Below, piece by piece: positions 58,672-64,000 of a DNA stretch of 64,000 nt. Location of the stretch: contig JAHLEZ010000018.1 of assembly GCA_020726505.1 (NCBI GenBank), positions 496,001 through 560,000 of the forward strand, read 5' to 3'. A program made the translations under genes and the position numbers. The stretch comes from Leptodontidium sp. MPI-SDFR-AT-0119 (lineage: Eukaryota; Ascomycota; Leotiomycetes; Helotiales; Leptodontidiaceae). The notes beneath the pieces were generated by a model. The model did no database searches and was not told the DNA's origin. It saw only the letters and a program-made list of their open reading frames with translations. Positions within the stretch are counted from its first letter, which is position 1; every line of letters begins with the position of its first letter.

Positions 58672-59355
58672 GGGTGATGCTGGCGAAGGATAAGTAAGTG
58701 CTGTATCTGTATTGCCCTTGCCATCCCCTATATTAGTAGCTGATGGAGTAAGCCAAGTCAAATTCGATAAAAATCGCCTCAAGAGGATAAATCTCAATAT
58801 CTTTTGGTTGTTACAACATGCAATTGGCTCACCAGTATAGGGCAAGAGGCAGTGAAAATCCTGAATATTTCATCCTAAAAATATAATTCCAGACTTAAGA
58901 TAATAAGCATAATTTCTACCTTTTCAACCTAGACGGACTCCACTGACAATCTTAACATCAAGTTATGCGTTCCAACTTCACAGAGCTGATTCAAAGTAGG
59001 GGTAGCCGGCCCATTTCAAAATCTTTGAATATTTATCCAATGACGAAGGATCGTAAGTAGCGCTTAAACAGGAGGAAGCTTGGAACAATCGAGAGTCGCA
59101 CCCTCGACGATACAATCAGTGAAGACGCTATAAGCCCACTATAGAATGATTAGCAAGTTTCTGCTGTAGCGATCACAGGATCCACGTGAGACGAGTGGGT
59201 TGGATAATAGATGCGAAGGAAGTTATTTCGACAACATACGTTGGCAAATCCACCATCACCCCTTCTAACGAACTTGCCGGTTCTGAATCTAAGGACCTCG
59301 AATCTATAATTAATTAGAAATTGTTTTGTATAAGAACGTATTCGACATGTAGTGC
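58672..59355. other. Intergenic, nothing recognised
   Basis: Region between convergent genes. A/T-rich, short frames only. Confidence 0.45.
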
Positions 59356-59931
59356 TTACGAGACGTTGGCGCCAATCTTAGCATTAAAGCTGATGGTTCC
59401 TTGCTCAAGAATCGTGCCGTCAGAGAAGTCGAACCCGACATTGCACACGACAATGTTGTCATCGGGGAACTCGGTGATAAGACGAGCCACAGTCTCCTGA
59501 GTGAGGCGTTCACGTTTCTATCGACAATATTAGCTCTATATCTATCGACTTCAACGCGAAAACTCGCCTCTATATCCTCCGCGTTGAGCGCAATGATGAG
59601 GTCCCTGACGCCACCAATAACAGCTCCGAAACCATTACCGGAGCCAGTCCTAGGAGGGATTAGTTTTGAGTGTTCTTCCACGAGGGCTTGAGGTTGCTGA
59701 CCTATCAAGAGCGACAAAAAATGTTCAAAAGTAAAGTTTACATCTCCCATATCGGAGCTGACTTTTTTAGTGATTGAGGACTGCATTCTATATTAGTTTC
59801 AAAATCTCAAAAGCAAGTTGAGTTGGGGTTTTCTATATTATTACAACCTGACGAGTCCTAAGCTCAGTTGGGGAGGCTGCAGCCCCAGAGATGGCCAGTA
59901 TAACTGGAAGAAGGATAGTTGAGAAATGCAT
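59356..59931 (-). CDS. Small secreted protein of unknown function
   Basis: Exons 59848-59931, 59556-59780 and 59356-59517 on the minus strand give 156 residues. The first 20 residues (MHFSTILLPVILAISGAAAS) are a clear sign of secretion. A likely kexin-type site TRQ/TR follows. The middle contains LIPPRTGSGNGFGAVIGG and an acidic helix. The C-terminal part reads ARLITEFPDDNIVVCNVGF and ends SFNAKIGANVS. Intron 2 (39 bases, GTTGAA...GATAG) is short and its donor is weak, so the exact join is tentative. No known family is recognised. Length and signal fit the broad class of fungal secreted proteins, which includes effectors; there is no evidence that it is one. Confidence 0.62.
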
Positions 59932-61417
59932 ATTGGTAGGATTGTTGGTCTCACAGAGATCGAAAGAATGTAGCTGAAGACAAGTAGTAGTGGATTGGAG
60001 GCCGTTGAGGAGCTGCTGAATGATGTTGGTGATGGATGAAAATGAGAAGATTCGACCTGACTCTTATATTCGAGTTTTCACCCCATGCGAGTATCCCATC
60101 GACTGCGAAGGTATGCGTAAGTGCTTGCGCCTTTCACATCTCGCTTGAAGAGTGAAGAGCAGAAATTAAACATGCTTTCTTGGAAGTACGAGATATTGGA
60201 CTCTTCTGATAGAAAGTACTCCACCCAAGATGATTGGAAACTTGCCAAGTACCTTTATTGAAGAACACGAAGCTCCCATACTCTTACGAGCCCTCTGACA
60301 CGAGATATCCAAAGCCTTGTGGAATTCTTGGCTTAGCGGTTGACTTGGCAAACTTGCCTTTTGGTACTTTTATATAATGCTACGGTAAAATATGGAAGAA
60401 ACAAGACTTTGAAGGAGCTAGGGCTTGACTCGGTCGTATAGCTTGGATCCTAGTTGTATGATCGCCTTCACGTGGTCGCTTCCAATTTTAGTATGGCCAA
60501 GATATCTGGTGCATTGAATGTGTCAGGTTGCCGGAGTCTTGGGTGCTAAGTATTCAGCTTTCCCACTTATAAATCAGTGGAGACAGTGTATTTACTGGCA
60601 TTACTTGGTATTCCAACATTTGGCGTCTGTGCGGAGTACTAGAATATTCCACTTTGCAAGGGATATCAACCAATGAGCCAATCCGCTTTATTCTTTTCCG
60701 TCTGTAACTGGTAAAATCTGGGTCATGTAGCACAGACGAAAAGGTTAGATTATTACCCTTGATACGAAGTACGACTCTACCCCGAATAGTACCCCTTGAT
60801 TGAACTTTAAATGTGAGGCATGAGCGCCTCAGTCTTACCTCTGTCCAGATGCAGCAAGCCCTGAACTCTAATTCCGAGATGAATAGAAGCTATCTATAGC
60901 CTGCGACGAAGGAGAAAGGAAGCTCTTGAAAAACGAGCCAAAGCAAGATTGCAGGACAAGCGAAGGACAGGCGAGCTTGAATGATCTCTTCTAAATATCT
61001 TGCATTGTTAGGCACAACCAAACTCTCGATTATGATATCTTTTACTCCAGGGAAGATGACTTTGATATGTTCTTTGTAAATACAAAACCAAAATGCACTC
61101 ATTCATCAATCACAATCGTTCTCATCATAATCCTTCTGACTCGTACATACCCCACTAGGAACTTCTCACTCCCAAACAGCGTAAAGAAAAATCGAATGAT
61201 TTACCCTTTCAGAAATTCGTTGATACCTCCAACTTCGTTTCTCCAACCACTACGGGTCCTTTCTCTTGCACAAGGCCCAGGACTGATTTCTCTACATCCC
61301 CCTTCCCTCCGTTGAAACCATTTGTCTCTAAACAATTTTCTACACTCGACTATACAGCGAGGAGTCCCGCCCCCTTTTTCAGTGTCTCCCTCTTCTTATC
61401 GTTACGATCTTCGTTAG
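59932..61417. other. About 1.5 kb with no supportable gene
   Basis: TATA-like TATATTCG near 60,066-60,073 probably serves the secreted-protein gene. The rest has short frames of 60-80 codons only, without motifs. Confidence 0.4.
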
Positions 61418-62253
61418 TCAGGGATTTGATATCTTCAGTGAGAGTATTATCCTCTTCGCCACTTCAGTCGGCAATTCAGATTTTGACGCTGCCTTCGTCC
61501 TTCCTTTTCTCTTGGCCTTCCTTTCTTCCTCTTCCCTACTTCCTGCTACTTTATTACCATCCCTATCTCCATTCCCATCCTCAGATTCAGATTCAGAGCT
61601 TGAGAGCTCTACAATCCTCCCCTCCCCATCTATCATAGGCCACTATCACACTCACTCGATAGTAGCACTGTTCATCTTTCCGCTTTCTCTTTTCGTACCT
61701 TGTATTCAATCTTTAGCTCCTCTCTCACCTCTCCCGGAATCTTTACACCGAACCTCGCTCTCACCCTAATCCCGCATCCCGCGATCCCAACTTCTGGGTA
61801 TAATTGGCCTTTCAGAGTATGAAATGCTGCACCTTCAAGCTTCCGATTCTTCACAAACCAGCAGTAACCCTTCCCGTCATTATCAAGAGTCCACCCACAG
61901 CCGACAACATCACCAACAACCCAGCTTGAGGTGGGGAGGTGTTGGAGGCGTGGGTGCCGGCGCCAACCTGGGAGGTGATGTCCGAGGTATTGAGGTGAGT
62001 TAAGAAAGCCTATCGCAACTCCCCTGATCAGCTGCTGGCAGGTATATTGTTCTACAGGTAAATTTTGCCTTCATGAATGGAAAGAAACATGAAGGAGAAG
62101 AGATTGTGTAGAAAGAAAGACATACCCAGTTTCCAACGGGTCATCCAAAGTTTCAATCTCGAAGTAGTATTCCGTTGCTTTGAATGGAATCGGTGCATCT
62201 GCAATGATTGCGAAAGCTCGCGATACAAATTGCATCTTCTCTCCGCTTGGCAT
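61418..62253 (-). CDS. SPRY-domain protein
   Basis: Exons 62126-62253, 61699-62023 and 61418-61642 (introns of 102 and 56 bases) give 225 residues from the ATG at 62,253. ATEYYFEIETLDD is the first SPRY strand pair. VAIGFLNSPQYLGHHLPGW follows, then VVGDVVGCGWTLDNDGKGY and GQLYPEVGIAGCGIRVRARFG, covering a whole SPRY fold (as in Ran-binding-protein-type SPRY). The tail is Ser/Glu-rich (ELSSSESESEDGNGD) then Lys/Arg-rich. An AAG acceptor three bases before the ATG (62,256) means a further upstream exon is possible. SPRY domains bind protein partners; cytosolic or nuclear. Confidence 0.75.
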
Positions 62254-63204
62254 AACTTGATTATTATTTCCACAGTCGAAAGTGTCTGTTTAGTGTGGAT
62301 TAGTACATCAAAGAATACAAGAAACAAAAATAAGGGCCAAGAGAACAAAGTCTCCACACCATCTAACATTATCTCGCCATCGCCCTTCACTTTCAACGCT
62401 TGATTCTTGTGCGACACATGACAATCGTACTAGTTTATGAGCTCATAGCAGCTCATAGCAGCTCTCAAAGCCTCGTACCACAGTATCTACTCCTACTAAC
62501 CTGTGTGCTTCTACCAGCCCTGATTCTCGTGCTAGCCGCAACTCTCATACCAACTCAGATCCTCATGCTAGCACATAATCTCAACCCCTGTTACCCTTGT
62601 CTCGTTCGCTACTCATTGACTTCTGCATTCCTCTTTATAGATGCGGCGGTGGTCAATTTTGACGCTGCACCCCGACTGGTACGAGGAATATTGTGGGTGG
62701 CCATGCGGGGTTGTTCCACGACTCTTACTCCACGTGGGCTCATCTTCACCCTGACGTCGTCTCATGGATGAAGTACTGCATCCTGCCATCTTCTCGCCTC
62801 TGAAAACCGAACACCGTGACACCCGCAATCGGCTTGGCTATGAGGTTATGAGGAGCATCGTCACTTCTCTCGCAACTGTTTGTATTTTGTTATTCATAAC
62901 TTCAATCATGAGACACGAGTCTCGATTCCTCTCCTGGGCTGGCTGAAGTTGACAATCTGAGTAGTAATCGCAACAATCAAGTCATTACAAACAATAACAG
63001 AGACAACTTGACTTCAAAGACCTGTACGCTTAGTGCCACGATTACCTCCTGCTAGAAGAGCAAAAATGACCCCGTTTTGGTTGAAATTTTGACGAGTTTG
63101 CAAGTCCCGAACCTTCACACTGATCTGTCTGCCCCACAGCGGAAAAAGTTGAGGGCATTCTGTCTTCTTAGCCTTACGCCACCAGTGCCTTCATCTCATC
63201 TCAA
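62254..63204. other. Intergenic; 10-bp tandem repeat
   Basis: GCTCATAGCA is repeated at 62,441-62,460 and starts a third time. A frame at 62,400-62,771 (+) is hydrophobic and repetitive but unrecognised. Possible first exon of either flanking gene. Confidence 0.4.
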
Positions 63205-63609
63205 TTGGTCATAAGCCTGGCCTGGTCACCTTACGCAGGCCGTGACCGCCCTCTGCCGCCCTCCACTGAACCCTCACACACACCCGGCAAAACCCTCAGA
63301 GTCAAGTGTGACTGGATCCGCCACGAAGAGTCCGAGAAGCACTACCCCCAGAAGCGATACATGTGCCTGATGTGCATCGAGCATGAAGAGGATGGGGAAG
63401 GCACATCCCTATGTGTCTTTTGCCACATTGAAATTCTTCCGACTGGCTATAATAAGGATTACTACCTGTCGTGCAAGCAGGTACAAGTTGGCAAGCATAT
63501 CTTTACCAGTGCCCGGAAGGAACATTTCCGGAATCATCTGAAGGAACACGGGTTGACTTCGATTACTCGAGAGGCATCTACTTGGAAATTTGAGGCTGAG
63601 AACAATTAG
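63205..63609 (+). pseudogene. C2H2-like zinc-finger protein, C-terminal fragment
   Basis: An open frame with no ATG at its start. VKCDWIRHEESEKHYPQKR followed by CLMC, a later CVFCH and ARKEHFRNHLKEHG resembles the Cys/His module at the end of fungal C2H2 proteins of unknown function. Those proteins are several hundred residues; here only about 125 are found and the region upstream has no obvious matching exon. Either the last exon of a spliced gene or a relic. It is the last coding-like sequence before the AT-rich right edge. Confidence 0.5.
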
Positions 63610-63975
63610 CCCCGAGAATGTGGATTCTATGAAGTCGATTGCTTCTTGGACGGAGCGGATGGCGCATCTTGCGGCCCACTTCCACGCCGGATTAGACATG
63701 TTATAATAGCACGTACATTAGCGCTACTTGGCTTGCGTTACCTATATATAAGCAAAGAGGAGAAGAGGCAATTTTCCCTCCTTAGTAATTAGCTTTTATA
63801 TTGAATAATATCACCAGCTATTATCTAGTATCTCTCTAGCTATTTTATTACATTATAATTACTTTAATACACTAGTGATTATTACATTTTAATTGCATTT
63901 CTTTTACCGCTTACTTGGCTATTACACAATAGCTTAAACTAGAGAATCCTTATTAGTAGTATCTAATAGGCATAG
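63610..63975. other. AT-rich approach to the right-edge LTR
   Basis: Composition turns AT-rich after about 63,720, with CTATTA-type short repeats, but CpA and TpG are retained, so it is not RIP-saturated like the left end. No gene. Confidence 0.5.
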
Positions 63976-64000
63976 TGTCGGTGCAGTACCGGTTCATGTA
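63976..64000 (+). mobile_element. Start of an LTR of the 1931-2186 family
   Basis: The last 25 bases begin TGTCGGTGCAG and are the exact reverse complement of 2162-2186, the right end of the left-hand solo LTR. The preceding five bases (CATAG) would be one copy of a target duplication. The window cuts the element, so it may be a solo LTR or a complete element. Confidence 0.85.

Noticed and set aside
1..64000. CRISPR array, bacterial operon or viral genome
   Set aside because: Spliced fungal genes throughout, no regularly spaced direct repeats with unique spacers, and no ribosome-binding-site-led operons.

Overview
The window looks like a filamentous ascomycete chromosome, most likely in or near Leotiomycetes (this placement is an inference). 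Its genes carry short introns (about 46-130 bases) with GTAAGT/GTATGT-like donors and CTAAC-type branch sites. Families typical of filamentous fungi are present: an AA9 lytic polysaccharide monooxygenase, SAT4/PTH11-type membrane proteins, an AYR1-like reductase and a Spd1/Dif1-like protein. The left end is a repeat block with extreme RIP-type (CpA to TpA) mutation. No bacterial, viral or organellar gene set was seen.

Layout. Bases 1 to about 13,960 are dead retrotransposon sequence almost free of CpA/TpG. It holds a Ty3/Gypsy relic reading + (protease, RT, RNase H, integrase, about 0.3-7.3 kb) and a second, chromodomain-bearing Gypsy relic (RNase H, integrase, chromodomain, about 10.74-13.17 kb). 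Two younger, less mutated solo LTRs sit inside this block, each with a perfect 5-bp target duplication (1931-2186 and 12483-12638). The last 25 bases of the window are the exact reverse complement of one end of the first solo LTR, so a copy of that LTR family begins at the right edge.

From 14.5 to 33 kb intact genes alternate with wreckage. There is an alpha/beta hydrolase (14520-15427), a broken SAT4-family gene (15849-17408), a decayed fragment of a giant fungal protein (19060-20560) and an epoxide-hydrolase-like gene with one extra C in a C8 run (21304-22349). These are followed by an SDR reductase (23879-24915), a small conserved protein with a one-base G-run frameshift (26913-27547), a Spd1/Dif1-like ribonucleotide-reductase regulator (29491-30354) and a truncated TauD-type dioxygenase (32085-32429).

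From 33.5 to 46.8 kb is a mostly healthy core: a GNAT acetyltransferase, ribosomal protein eS27 divergent from a phosducin-like co-chaperone, a leucine-rich-repeat protein, a C2H2 zinc-finger protein, an N-terminal-only 2OG-Fe(II) oxygenase and the AA9 LPMO.

From 47.5 to 64 kb lie two related small Cys-rich proteins sharing a WECCxC start and an HxRCxxC end, a second SAT4-type protein, a 662-residue ankyrin-repeat protein and a putative RNase H-fold nuclease of the Gfd2/YDR514C type. Next come a small secreted protein, a SPRY-domain protein found only by splicing, a C2H2-like fragment, and finally the LTR edge. Exon-intron models were built by hand; unless stated otherwise, exon phases and total lengths were checked to be consistent.
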